From: CAVQBC01 sp963710665 | Lineage (GTDB): Bacteria; Actinomycetota; Thermoleophilia; Solirubrobacterales; Solirubrobacteraceae | DNA length: 64,000 nucleotides | Direction: 5' to 3' | Assembly: GCA_963710665.1 (NCBI GenBank) | Contig: CAVQBC010000008.1 | Span: forward strand, 1,116,001-1,180,000 | In this document: in pieces, positions 42,095-50,881 of the stretch | Position numbering within the stretch: position 1 is the stretch's first letter | Layout: the number at the start of each line of letters is the position of its first letter | Position numbers and translations under genes: made by a program | Notes under the pieces: model-generated | What the model saw: the letters and a program-made list of their open reading frames with translations, nothing else | Databases searched by the model: none | Told to the model about the DNA's origin: nothing

Positions 42095-42931
42095 GTGAAG
42101 TCCGTCAACCTGCTTCCCGCCGACCTGCGCGGCACCGAGTTCGCCGACGTCGAGTCGCCCGCCGGCCCCACCGGCGCCGGCGGCCCCGCCGCCTTCTTCG
42201 TCCTGGGCGCCCTCGCCCTCGCGGTCGTCGCCATGGCCGCCTCGGTCCTGGCGTCCAACTCCGTCAAGCAGAACCGGGCGGAGCTCGCCGAGGTGACCGC
42301 GAGCCAGGCCGGCGCCCGCCAGCAGGTCGCCGCGCTCAAGCCCTACGCCGACTACCGCGATCTCGCCGAGGGCCGCATCCAGAGCGTGCGCCAGCTCGCG
42401 ACCTCGCGCTTCGACTGGGAGCGCGCGCTGCGCGACGTGTCCCGCACGATGCCGGAGGCCGTGAGCCTCGAGTCGATCGACGCCTCGCTCGGCACGGGCG
42501 ACAGCGAGGGGAGCTCCCCGCTGCGCGGCGCGATCAAGGCGCCGGCGATCCAGCTCAAGGGCTGCACCCGCGACCAGCGCGAGGTGGCCCGCATGATGGC
42601 CCGCCTGCGCGGCGTCCAGGGCGTCACCCGCGTGAGCCTGTCGCAGTCGCAGAAGGACGACGTCCAGAAGGGCGCGAGCAGCTCGGCGGTGTCCGAGGGC
42701 GGCGACAAGCCCCTCTGCGGCCCGGGCAGCCACCCGACCTTCGACATGGTGATCTTCTTCGAGCGCGACGCCGCGCTCAGCTCCGAGCCCAACGTCCAGG
42801 CGACTCCCGCGACGGGCGGCGCCACGCCTCCGGCGGGCGGCGCCACGCCGGCCGCCGGCGGCTCGAGCTCCTCGTCCTCGTCCGCCTCGACGGCCTCGGC
42901 CGGCGCGCCCCAGGGAGGGGGCACCCCGTGA
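42095..42931 (+). CDS. pilN: Type IV pilus assembly protein PilN
   Basis: Inner-membrane alignment protein. It starts MKSVNLLPADLRG, the PilN motif (INLLP) that binds PilM, has a transmembrane helix at about 32-55, a coiled-coil (about 60-90) and a ferredoxin-like periplasmic domain, and ends in a low-complexity tail of Gly, Ala, Thr, Pro and Ser. It overlaps pilO by 4 bases (GTGA). Confidence 0.9.
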   Translation: MKSVNLLPADLRGTEFADVESPAGPTGAGGPAAFFVLGALALAVVAMAASVLASNSVKQNRAELAEVTASQAGARQQVAALKPYADYRDLAEGRIQSVRQLATSRFDWERALRDVSRTMPEAVSLESIDASLGTGDSEGSSPLRGAIKAPAIQLKGCTRDQREVARMMARLRGVQGVTRVSLSQSQKDDVQKGASSSAVSEGGDKPLCGPGSHPTFDMVIFFERDAALSSEPNVQATPATGGATPPAGGATPAAGGSSSSSSSASTASAGAPQGGGTP

Positions 42932-43704
42932 CCCGCTCGCTCAAGATCGTCCTGCCCGTCGCGCTGCTCGCCGCCATGGCCGCGGCGGCCTGGTTCCTGG
43001 TGATCGCGCCCAAGCGCGAGGAGGCCGCCCGGCTGAGCGCCGAGGTCGCCACCGCGGACGCCGAGCTCGCCGACCTCCAGGCGAAGGTCGCCGACTACAC
43101 CAAGGCGCGCGAGCGCTACCCGAGCGACGTCGCGACCGTGACCCGCCTGGGCAAGGCCGTCCCCGCCGACGACGACACCGGCTCGCTGATGGTCCAGCTC
43201 GACTCGGCGTCCCGCCGCAGCGGCGTCGACTTCAGCTCGATCCAGCTCACGGGCGACGCAGCCGGCGCCGCTCCCGCCGCGGGCAACGCGGCCAACCAGA
43301 CGGTCACGCCCGGCGCCACGATCCCCGGTGCGGTGGTCGTGCCCGGCAGCGACGTCTCCACGATGCCCTTCACCTTCGCCTTCGAGGGCGACTACTTCGG
43401 CCTCTCGAGCTTCCTCGCCCGCCTGCAGCGCTTCGTGACGCTGCGCGACGAGCGGATCTCGGTCAACGGGCGCCTCCTGCGCGTCGAGAGCATCTCGCTC
43501 AAGCCGGCCGACGGCGGCTTCCCGCACATCGTCGCGCAGGTCAAGGCGAGCTCCTTCCTGGCCCCCGCGGCCAAGTCGAGGCCGGCCGGCGGCTCTGCCG
43601 CGGCGCCCTCAGTGGGCGGCGCGACGAGCACGGGCGGCGGCGGCTCGACCCCCGCGACCCCCGAACCCACCACCAACGCGAACGCCTCCGGAGCCGTGCA
43701 ATGA
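42928..43704 (+). CDS. pilO: Type IV pilus assembly protein PilO
   Basis: Partner of PilN. The 258 residues show a transmembrane helix (8-27), a coiled-coil (30-65), the PilO domain including FTFAFEGDYFGLSSFLARLQRFV, and a Ser/Gly/Thr-rich tail. The stop overlaps the next start by 4 bases. Confidence 0.9.
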   Translation: MTRSLKIVLPVALLAAMAAAAWFLVIAPKREEAARLSAEVATADAELADLQAKVADYTKARERYPSDVATVTRLGKAVPADDDTGSLMVQLDSASRRSGVDFSSIQLTGDAAGAAPAAGNAANQTVTPGATIPGAVVVPGSDVSTMPFTFAFEGDYFGLSSFLARLQRFVTLRDERISVNGRLLRVESISLKPADGGFPHIVAQVKASSFLAPAAKSRPAGGSAAAPSVGGATSTGGGGSTPATPEPTTNANASGAVQ

Positions 43705-44642
43705 GCCTGATCACCGATACGTGGCGCCAGCTGGTGCGGCGCCGCCTGTGGCCCGTCGCGCTGGGCCTCCTGGCCGCGCTGGCCGCCGTGCCGGTGGTCC
43801 TCGCCCGCGAGCCCGAGGTCGTGGGCGGGGGGGCCTCGAATGCGAAGGCGCAGGCCGTCACGGCCGGCGCCGAGGTGACCGACCCGGTCGTCGCGCTCGC
43901 CGGCGAGAGCCCGAAGGACGCGCGCCGTCGCGTGCTGGGCGAGAGCAAGGACCCCTTCACCCCCGCGCCGAGCCACAAGTCGAAGAAGAGCGCCAAGGCG
44001 GCCCAGAACGAGCCGGCCGCGGGCACGGAGTCCTCCCCGGCGGACTCTTCCGGCGGCGCCGTCGACGGCTCCGGCGGCTCGAGCGGCGGCGGCGACTCCG
44101 TCGAGCCGGTCTTCGAGCTCCCGGACCTGGACGACCCCGACACCCCCGAGGTCACCTACCCGCGCTACTCGGTGTCGGTCCGCTTCGGCGGCGGCGACGA
44201 GGAGCCGCAGGAGGACGTCATCGAGCGCGGCGAGGCGCTGCCCTCCGAGGACGACCCGGTGGCGATCTACCTGGGCGTCTCCAAGGACGGCAAGCGCGCG
44301 GTGTTCATGCTCGCCGAGACCGCGACGACCGAGGGCGACGGCACCTGCACGCCGAGCCCCGAGAACTGCGAGGCCCTCGAGCTGGCCGCCGGCGAGACGG
44401 AGTTCATCGACGTCACCGACGAGGACGGCAAGGTCCGCTCCTATCAGCTCGACGTGGTCAAGATCCACAAGGGCAAGGGCGGCAGCGCCTCGTCGAGCAA
44501 GACCGCCAAGGCCGGGCTGCGCACCCTGCGGGCGCGCGAGCTGCCCTACCGCTACGACGCCCGCACGGGCACGGTGGAGAAGGTCGGCAGCCGCGGCCTC
44601 AAGGACGCGGCCGGCGTCGCGGCGCAGGGCTCCAGCCTCTAG
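43701..44642 (+). CDS. PilP-position pilus accessory protein
   Basis: The 313-residue protein has one N-terminal transmembrane helix (about 16-35), a Lys/Ala/Ser/Gly-rich acidic linker and a C-terminal domain (about 150-265) with a CTPSPENC loop and a beta-rich ELAAGETEFIDVTDEDGKVRSYQLDVV segment. It is not recognisably PilP by sequence, but it is translationally coupled to pilO and occupies the PilP place. A periplasmic or wall-spanning role in the pilus is inferred. Confidence 0.7.
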   Translation: MSLITDTWRQLVRRRLWPVALGLLAALAAVPVVLAREPEVVGGGASNAKAQAVTAGAEVTDPVVALAGESPKDARRRVLGESKDPFTPAPSHKSKKSAKAAQNEPAAGTESSPADSSGGAVDGSGGSSGGGDSVEPVFELPDLDDPDTPEVTYPRYSVSVRFGGGDEEPQEDVIERGEALPSEDDPVAIYLGVSKDGKRAVFMLAETATTEGDGTCTPSPENCEALELAAGETEFIDVTDEDGKVRSYQLDVVKIHKGKGGSASSSKTAKAGLRTLRARELPYRYDARTGTVEKVGSRGLKDAAGVAAQGSSL

Positions 44643-44658
44643 CACCGCCAACGGGGAC

Positions 44659-44674
44659 GGGGCCCGCCGGCCCC
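44659..44674 (+). terminator. Terminator-like hairpin at the end of the pil region
   Basis: GGGGCC-CGCC-GGCCCC between the last pil gene and the aroC promoter. Confidence 0.55.
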
Positions 44675-44680
44675 TGCTCG

Positions 44681-44686
44681 TAAGCT
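44681..44686 (+). promoter_or_regulatory. -10 hexamer TAAGCT for aroC
   Basis: It ends 7 bases before the GTG at 44694. Confidence 0.5.
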
Positions 44687-44693
44687 TCCCGGC

Positions 44694-45866
44694 GTGTCGT
44701 TGCGCCTCATCACCGCGGGTGAATCCCACGGGCCGGGCCTGACCTGCGTGGTCGAGGGCCTGCCGGCCGGCCTCGAGCTGGACCACGAGGCGATCAACCG
44801 CGACATGGCCCGCCGCCAGCTCGGCCACGGCCGCGGCGGGCGGATGAAGATCGAGCGCGACGCCGCGCAGGTCAGCTCGGGCGTCCGCCACGGCCGCACG
44901 CTGGGCGGGCCGATCGCGCTGACGATCCCCAACCGCGACTACGCGAACTGGGAGGAGCGCATGAACCCCTGGCCGGTGGAGGCCGAGGTGCCCGAGGTGC
45001 ACCTCCCGCGCCCCGGCCACGCCGACCTCGCGGGCGCGCAGAAGTTCGGCTTCACCGACGTGCGCAACGTCCTCGAGCGTGCCAGCGCGCGCGAGACCGC
45101 GGCGCGCGTGGCGGGCGGCGCGCTCGCCAAGGCCTTCCTGCGCACGCTCGGCGTCGAGATCGTGTCCCACGTCATGCAGATCGGCTCGGTGCGCGCGCCC
45201 GAGCGCAACGGCCTCGCGGTCGCCGACTTCGCCGACGTCGACGCCTCGCCCGTCCGCTGCCTGGACGCCGACGCGAGCCGCGCCATGGTCCAGGAGATCA
45301 ACGCCCTGCGAAAGGCCAACGAGTCGCTCGGCGGGGTGTTCGAGGTGCGCGCCTACGGCGTCGTGCCGGGCATCGGGTCGCACGTCTCCTGGGAGGAGCG
45401 CCTCGACGGGCGCATCGGCATGGCGATGCTCTCCATCCAGGCCGTCAAGGGCTGCGGGATCGGCGACGGCTTCGACCTGGCGGGGCGGCCCGGCTCCGCC
45501 GCGCACGACGAGATCTTCTTCGACGACGAGCAGGGCTACTACCGCGAGACGAACCGCTCGGGCGGGATCGAGGGCGGCATGACGACCGGCGAGCCGGTCG
45601 TCGTCATCTGCGCGATGAAGCCGCTGCCCACGCTGACGAAGCCCCTGCGCTCGGTCGACATCGCCACCCACGCGCCCGCCGAGGCGCTGCGCGAGCGCAC
45701 CGACTCCTGCACCGTCCCGGCCGCCGGCGTGGTGGGGGAGGCGATGCTCGCGATCGTCCTCGCGAGCGCCTTCCGCGACAAGTTCGGCGGCGACCACATC
45801 GACGACGTGCGGGCCGCCGTCGCCGCCTACGAAGAGCGGATCGGGTGGAGGCGCGGGCGGCCGTAG
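44694..45866 (+). CDS. aroC: Chorismate synthase AroC
   Basis: Converts EPSP to chorismate with reduced FMN, the last shikimate step. The 390 residues carry all three signatures: GESHGPGLT near the N-terminus, GRMKIERD, RASARETAARVAGG and GSAAHDEI later. The GTG start is fixed by the family N-terminus (SLRLITAGESHG). Its last 22 bases overlap the aroKB fusion. Confidence 0.96.
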   Translation: MSLRLITAGESHGPGLTCVVEGLPAGLELDHEAINRDMARRQLGHGRGGRMKIERDAAQVSSGVRHGRTLGGPIALTIPNRDYANWEERMNPWPVEAEVPEVHLPRPGHADLAGAQKFGFTDVRNVLERASARETAARVAGGALAKAFLRTLGVEIVSHVMQIGSVRAPERNGLAVADFADVDASPVRCLDADASRAMVQEINALRKANESLGGVFEVRAYGVVPGIGSHVSWEERLDGRIGMAMLSIQAVKGCGIGDGFDLAGRPGSAAHDEIFFDDEQGYYRETNRSGGIEGGMTTGEPVVVICAMKPLPTLTKPLRSVDIATHAPAEALRERTDSCTVPAAGVVGEAMLAIVLASAFRDKFGGDHIDDVRAAVAAYEERIGWRRGRP

Positions 45867-47401
45867 AACCCTCGGGCGAGGAGCCGACGCTCGTCTTCAT
45901 CGGCTTCATGGGGGCGGGGAAGACCTCCGCCGCCCGCGCCGCCGCGGCCGCGCTCGGAGCGCGGGCGATCGACGCCGACGACGTGCTCGAGCAACGGCTC
46001 GGCATGACGATCGAGGCGTACTTCGCCGCCCACGGCGAGCGGGCCTTCCGCGAGCAGGAGGAGGACGTCGTCGTCGAGCTGCTCGAGCGCCCGCCGGGCC
46101 CGGTGCTGTCGCTCGGCGGCGGCGCGGTCATGGCCGAGCGCGTGCGCGAGGCGCTGGCCGGGCACACGGTCGTGCTGCTCGACGTCGACGTCGACACCGC
46201 CTGGCACCGCGCCGGCGGTCGCCGGCCGCTCGCGCGCGACCGCGACCGGTTCGCCGCCCTGCACGCCGAGCGCGCCCCGGTCTACGACGCGCTCGCCGAC
46301 GTCGTGCTCCTCGACAGCGCGCGCGATCGCGTGCGCCACGCGGTGCCCGCCATCCGCGCGCTCGCCGGCGCGCCCGCCGGCACGCGCATGCTGTGGGCCG
46401 CCGCCGCGTCCGGCGAGTATCCGGTGTTCGTGGGCGAGGGCCTGCTCGGCTCCGGCTTCTGGCCCGTGGAGGGCCGCCGCTTCCTGGTCACCGACGAGGT
46501 CGTCGGGCCGCGCTACGCCGCGGCGATCCCGGACGCCGCGGCCGACATCCGCGTCCCGCCCGGCGAGGGGAACAAGACGCTCGCCTCCGCGGAGCGCGTC
46601 CTGCGCGAGCTGGCCGCGGCGGGGATGGCCGGCGACGACCACGTCGTGGCGCTCGGCGGCGGCGTGGTGGGCGATCTGGCCGGCTTCTGCGCCGCCGTCT
46701 ACCAGCGGGGCGTCCCGGTCGTGCAGGTCCCGACCACGCTCGTGGCCCAGGTCGACTCCGCCTACGGCGGCAAGACCGGGGTGGACCTGCCGGAGGGCAA
46801 GAACTACGTCGGCGCCTACCACCAGCCCGCCGCGGTCCTGGCCGACCCCGCGACGCTCGCCACGCTGCCCGCGCCGGAGCGTGCCGCGGGCTGGGCCGAG
46901 GTGATCAAGACCGGGCTCATCGCCGGCGGGCGCCTGTGGCGCCGCGTGCGCGCGGGCAGCCAGCAGCCCGAGATCGACCGCGACCTCGTGCTCGACTGCG
47001 CGCGCGCGAAGCTCGCGGTCGTGGCCGCCGACGAGCGGGACGCCGGCCGCCGGCAGGTGCTGAACCTCGGGCACACGGTCGGGCACGCGATCGAGACCGC
47101 GACCGGCTACGCGCGCTACCGCCACGGCGAGGCCGTCGCGCTCGGGCTGCTCGCCGCGCTGACCCTGTCCGGGCGTCCCCGGCTGCGCGACGACGTCGCG
47201 GGCCTGCTCGCGTCGCGGGGCCTGCCGACGACGCTCGCCGCCGACGTCGACCGCGACGCGGTGGCCGCCGCGGTCCAGCGCGACAAGAAGCGGCGGGGCG
47301 GCCGCGTCGGCTTCGTGCTGGTCGAGTCGCCCGGCGACGTGCGCACCGGCTGCCCGGTGGGGGCCGACGAGCTGCGGGCCGCGCTGGAAGACTTGTCCTA
47401 A
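45845..47401 (+). CDS. aroKB: Fused shikimate kinase and 3-dehydroquinate synthase (AroK-AroB)
   Basis: One 518-residue chain. The first 170 residues are shikimate kinase: P-loop GFMGAGKT at 20-27, DADD, a shikimate-binding Arg (ERAFREQE) and GGGA at SLGGGAV. Residues from about 173 are dehydroquinate synthase: PPGEGNKTL, ALGGGVVGDLAGF, VPTTLVAQVDSAYGGKTGVD, GWAEVIKTG and the metal histidines of LNLGHTVGHAIE. No stop or start codon context between the domains suggests two proteins. The product supplies the first ring step and the phosphorylation step of the same pathway. Confidence 0.94.
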   Translation: MEARAAVEPSGEEPTLVFIGFMGAGKTSAARAAAAALGARAIDADDVLEQRLGMTIEAYFAAHGERAFREQEEDVVVELLERPPGPVLSLGGGAVMAERVREALAGHTVVLLDVDVDTAWHRAGGRRPLARDRDRFAALHAERAPVYDALADVVLLDSARDRVRHAVPAIRALAGAPAGTRMLWAAAASGEYPVFVGEGLLGSGFWPVEGRRFLVTDEVVGPRYAAAIPDAAADIRVPPGEGNKTLASAERVLRELAAAGMAGDDHVVALGGGVVGDLAGFCAAVYQRGVPVVQVPTTLVAQVDSAYGGKTGVDLPEGKNYVGAYHQPAAVLADPATLATLPAPERAAGWAEVIKTGLIAGGRLWRRVRAGSQQPEIDRDLVLDCARAKLAVVAADERDAGRRQVLNLGHTVGHAIETATGYARYRHGEAVALGLLAALTLSGRPRLRDDVAGLLASRGLPTTLAADVDRDAVAAAVQRDKKRRGGRVGFVLVESPGDVRTGCPVGADELRAALEDLS

Positions 47402-47404
47402 GCG

Positions 47405-47848
47405 ATGCCGCACGTAAAGAACCGCGTCGCGGTCATGCACGGCGTCAACCTCGACGCGCTCGACCGCCGTCCCGCCCAGCACTACGGCGATCTCACGTAC
47501 TCGAAGCTCGAGCGGCGGATCGGCGAGTTCGGCCGGGAGCTCGGACTCGAGGTGCGCTTCTTCCAGACCAACTTCGAGGGCGAGTACGTCGAGGAGCTGC
47601 ACCGCGCGGGCGACTACGCGGACGGCCTGCTGCTCAACCCCGGCGCGTGGACGCACTACGCGTGGGCGATCCGCGACGCGCTGGAGATCAGCGGCCTCGC
47701 GGCGGTCGAGGTCCACCTCTCCGACGTCGACCACCGGGAGGCGTTCCGCCACACCTCGGTGATCCGCGAGCTGTGCGTGGCCACGGTCGCCGGCAAGGGC
47801 GTCGACGGCTACCGCGAGGCCCTCGAGCGGCTCAAGGCGGCGTGGTGA
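47405..47848 (+). CDS. aroQ: Type II 3-dehydroquinate dehydratase AroQ
   Basis: The 147-residue enzyme has a slightly unusual type II signature: HGVNLDALDRRPAQHYGDLT where NGPNL..LG.R.P..YG is common, then FQTNFEGEYVEELHRA, LLNPGAWTHYAWAIRDAL and HLSDVDHREAFRHTSVI. The catalytic Tyr (HYG), active-site Asn (LNPG), His (VHLSD) and Arg (REAFRH) are kept. It starts 4 bases after aroKB and overlaps the peptidase by 4 bases. Confidence 0.92.
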   Translation: MPHVKNRVAVMHGVNLDALDRRPAQHYGDLTYSKLERRIGEFGRELGLEVRFFQTNFEGEYVEELHRAGDYADGLLLNPGAWTHYAWAIRDALEISGLAAVEVHLSDVDHREAFRHTSVIRELCVATVAGKGVDGYREALERLKAAW

Positions 47849-48912
47849 CGCGCGCCGAACGGGTCGTCGCCCGCTTCCCCGAGAAGGAGATCGACCTCCT
47901 CCTCGTCACCGACCTCACCAACGTCCGCTACCTCACGGGGTTCACGGGCACCAACGCGATGGCGGTGATCGGGCCCGACCTCCGCCGCTTCGTGACCGAC
48001 TTCCGCTACGTCGAGCAGGCGGGCCACGAGGTGGAGGGCTTCGAGGTCGAGCGCGGGCCGCAGGACTTCATGACCGCGCTGGCGGAGGACTGGCCGCCGG
48101 GCGAGCTGCGCCTGGGCTTCGACGACGGCCACGTGACCGTGCGCGCCCACCGGCGGCTGCGGGAGGTCGTCCCCGAGCGGATCGAGCTCGTGCCCGCCGG
48201 CGGGCTGGTGGAGGCCGAGCGCGCGGTCAAGGAGCCGGGGGAGATCGAGCGGATCCGCGCGGCCGCGGCGCTGGCCGACGACATCTACGCCTGGGTCGAG
48301 GAGCAGGGCCTGGTGGGGCGGACCGAGCGGGAGGTCGCGCTGGCGCTCGAGCACGAGATGCGCCTGCGCGGCGCGGAGGACCCGAGCTTCCCGTCGATCG
48401 TCGCGGCCGCCGAGAACGGCGCGCTGCCGCACGCGACGCCGCGCGACGTGCCGATCCCGGCCGGCACGCTCGTGACGCTCGACCTGGGGTGCCGGCTCGA
48501 CGGCTACTGCTCGGACTGCACGCGCACCTGGGCGACCGGCGAGCTGCCCGACGCGCTCGCCGAGATCCATGCGCTCGTGCTGCGCGCCCAGGAGACCGCG
48601 CTGGCCGCGGTGCGCGCGGGCCCGACGGGCGAGGAGATCGACGCCGTCGCGCGCGAGATCATCGCCGCCGCGGGCCACGGCGACCACTTCGGCCACGGGC
48701 TCGGCCACGGCGTCGGGCTCGAGGTCCACGAGGCGCCGCGGCTGAGCCCGACCGGTACCGACGCGCTCGTGGCCGGCAACGTCGTCACGGTCGAGCCGGG
48801 CGTGTACGTCCCGGGCCTCTCGGGCGCGCGCATCGAGGACCTCGTGGTCGTCACCGAGGACGGCTGCGACGTGCTCAGCGGCGCCCCGAAGGCGCTGCGC
48901 ACCGTCGGCTGA
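47845..48912 (+). CDS. pepP: Xaa-Pro aminopeptidase (M24 family)
   Basis: The 355-residue protein has an N-terminal creatinase-like domain and a pita-bread M24 domain. The five metal ligands are visible: Asp in TLDLGCR, Asp in CSDCTRT, His in GHGLGHGVGLEVH, Glu in VTVEPGVYV and Glu in GARIEDLV. It removes N-terminal residues before proline. The place between aroQ and efp is conserved in many bacteria, but here a 6.9-kb block separates it from efp. Confidence 0.92.
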   Translation: MTRAERVVARFPEKEIDLLLVTDLTNVRYLTGFTGTNAMAVIGPDLRRFVTDFRYVEQAGHEVEGFEVERGPQDFMTALAEDWPPGELRLGFDDGHVTVRAHRRLREVVPERIELVPAGGLVEAERAVKEPGEIERIRAAAALADDIYAWVEEQGLVGRTEREVALALEHEMRLRGAEDPSFPSIVAAAENGALPHATPRDVPIPAGTLVTLDLGCRLDGYCSDCTRTWATGELPDALAEIHALVLRAQETALAAVRAGPTGEEIDAVAREIIAAAGHGDHFGHGLGHGVGLEVHEAPRLSPTGTDALVAGNVVTVEPGVYVPGLSGARIEDLVVVTEDGCDVLSGAPKALRTVG

Positions 48913-48921
48913 CGCGGACCC

Positions 48922-48948
48922 TCAAGACCGCCCGGCTCGCGCCGATAT
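48922..48948 (+). promoter_or_regulatory. Sigma-28-like promoter of the calcium-repeat protein
   Basis: TCAAG (48922-48926), 14 bases, GCCGATAT (48941-48948), ending 8 bases before the ATG at 48957. Same layout as the pilN promoter. Confidence 0.65.
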
Positions 48949-48956
48949 CCGGGCGG

Positions 48957-50453
48957 ATGGAACTCTCTGCCCGCATCCTCCCGCTGCGCCGCGTCGCCTG
49001 GATGGCTGCGCTGGCTGCGCTCCTCGTCTCCGCCCTGGCCACCGCCGACGCCCACGCGGCCGCCGGCAAGGCGCCGGTGATCCGCAAGGTCACGCCGAAG
49101 CGGCTCGTGGTCGGCCAGGAGCTCGAGCTGCGCGGGAAGAGCTTCCGTCGTGGGCGCAACAAGAACTTCGTGGTCTTCAAGCGCGAGGGCAAGCGCCCCG
49201 TGTTCGTCAAGGCGCGCCTGAGCACGGCCAAGATGCTCAAGGTCGTGCTCCCGGACAAGCTCGCCGGCTCGCTGAAGACCGTCAAGGGCCGCCAGGTGGC
49301 GACCCGCTTCCGCCTGCGCGTCCTCGGCAGCCGCCTCGGCAAGCGCTACACCAGCACGGGCCTCTCGCCGCTCGTCGGCCCGCCCGCCGCGCCGCCCGAG
49401 GCCGACTGCGACGGCGACAAGCTCGTCAACCGCAAGGACGCCGACGACGACAACGACCTGCTGGCAGACACCCTCGAGGCCAAGCTCGGCACCGACCCGT
49501 GCGTCGCGGACAGCGACGGCGACGCCGTGACCGACGGCTACGAGTACCGCTCCGCGCTCGACCTCAACGACGACGAGCACCAGGAGCCCAACCAGTTCCT
49601 GCCCTACCCGGGCAAGCGGCCCTTCCCGAACGCGCTGTACGCGGACTCGGGCACCGACTTCGACGGCGACTCGCTGACGCTGGCCGAGGAGTACGGGCTG
49701 TGGATCAAGTACGGCACCCCGGCCCACGGCCTGGATGCCCTCAACTACTCCGACGGCGAGCAGTACTCGGTCTTCTACCGCGGGTCCGACGGCCGGCGCG
49801 TCCCGAACCTCTACGCGGCGGGCTACGCCAAGGAGTCCGAGTTCCTCTCCTGGGCCGCGACGGCCGGGTACCTGCGGGTCCTCCTGCGCCCGGTGGACGG
49901 GTCGTCGGGCGGCACCTTCGACCTGCGCGACGCCAACCGCGACGGCACGGTGGCGTCGTACGAGACGAGCCTCTTCGACCGCGACGGCAACGGTGTGCTC
50001 TCCGACGACGAGCGCGACGAGGACGCCGACGGGCTCAGCAACTACGACGAGGCCCACGGCCGGATGCTCCCGAGCTACTGGAGCTCCTGCTACTCCGGCG
50101 AGGGCGCGTTCCACATCGACTACGGCGCGACGGACCTCATGGACCCCGACACCGACGGCGACGGCGTGCGCGACGGCGCGGACGACCAGGACCACGACGA
50201 CATCCCCAACTCGATGGAGCTCAGCCGCATGGAGGCCGCCCGCGGCTACCGCGGCCCCGACTGGGACGCCGCGAAGGGCCTGTGCGTCCTGAGCGAGGAC
50301 GCCGACACCGAGAACCCGAACCCGAGCCCCGCGCACGCCCGCGTGAACCCGTTCAACCCGTGCCTGCCCGACCGCGGCTCGCGCACCTGCCCGGTGATCA
50401 AGGGCTCGTGGGCGCCGAGCGACGGCTCGCCGAACTTCTGGGTCCTGCAGTAG
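48957..50453 (+). CDS. Secreted protein with IPT/TIG-like domain and thrombospondin type 3-like calcium repeats
   Basis: The 498-residue protein begins with a signal peptide (hydrophobic WMAALAALLVSALATA). An IPT/TIG-like beta domain follows (APVIRKVTPKRLVVGQELELRG), then many Asp-rich repeats (DCDGDKLVNRKDADDDNDLLADTLE; DSDGDAVTDGYEY; DFDGDSLTLAEEYG; DTDGDGVRDGADDQDHDD) that match thrombospondin type 3 or EF-hand-like calcium-binding loops. Two cysteine pairs occur near the C-terminus. It has no anchor. Its promoter matches those of the pilus genes, so it may be a pilus-associated adhesin or matrix protein; that is an inference. Confidence 0.82.
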   Translation: MELSARILPLRRVAWMAALAALLVSALATADAHAAAGKAPVIRKVTPKRLVVGQELELRGKSFRRGRNKNFVVFKREGKRPVFVKARLSTAKMLKVVLPDKLAGSLKTVKGRQVATRFRLRVLGSRLGKRYTSTGLSPLVGPPAAPPEADCDGDKLVNRKDADDDNDLLADTLEAKLGTDPCVADSDGDAVTDGYEYRSALDLNDDEHQEPNQFLPYPGKRPFPNALYADSGTDFDGDSLTLAEEYGLWIKYGTPAHGLDALNYSDGEQYSVFYRGSDGRRVPNLYAAGYAKESEFLSWAATAGYLRVLLRPVDGSSGGTFDLRDANRDGTVASYETSLFDRDGNGVLSDDERDEDADGLSNYDEAHGRMLPSYWSSCYSGEGAFHIDYGATDLMDPDTDGDGVRDGADDQDHDDIPNSMELSRMEAARGYRGPDWDAAKGLCVLSEDADTENPNPSPAHARVNPFNPCLPDRGSRTCPVIKGSWAPSDGSPNFWVLQ

Positions 50454-50481
50454 CGGCCCGGCCGCGCGAGGCCTGAGCGGT

Positions 50482-50877
50482 CTACGCGCGGTCGCGCTCG
50501 AGCGCCCGCTCCACCACGCGCGCCAGGTCCTCCTGGCGCGCCTGCAGGCGGGCGAGGTCGTCGCGGATGGCCGCGAGGAGCCGCGCGAGCTCCTGGTTGG
50601 TGGGCGGCGTGGCGGGCATGGGGTCCTCCCGGGTCGGGTCCGCGTCCCGGCGGAGGCGCGGCTCGAGGTACCCCGCCTGCTCCATCAGCGTCCAGTACGG
50701 CACGCCGAGCACGCCGGCCAGCCGCTGGAGCACGCGCGGCGAGGGGCTGCCCACGCGCCCGGCCTCGAGCTTGTGGAGGTAGCCGGTCGAGATCTGCGCG
50801 GCGTCGCCGGCGGCCTGCAGCGAGAGGCCGCGCCGGCCGCGGGCGTCGCGGAGGGTGTCACCGAGGCGCTGGAGCAT
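50482..50877 (-). CDS. XRE-family (Cro/CI) transcriptional regulator
   Basis: The 131-residue protein starts with a helix-turn-helix (LGDTLRDARGRRGLSLQAAGDAAQISTGYLHKLEAGR) and ends with a coiled-coil-like tail (LARLLAAIRDDLARLQARQEDLARVVERAL). It is likely dimeric. An inverted repeat directly upstream may be its own operator. Confidence 0.85.
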   Translation of the reverse strand: MLQRLGDTLRDARGRRGLSLQAAGDAAQISTGYLHKLEAGRVGSPSPRVLQRLAGVLGVPYWTLMEQAGYLEPRLRRDADPTREDPMPATPPTNQELARLLAAIRDDLARLQARQEDLARVVERALERDRA

Positions 50878-50881
50878 CGGT

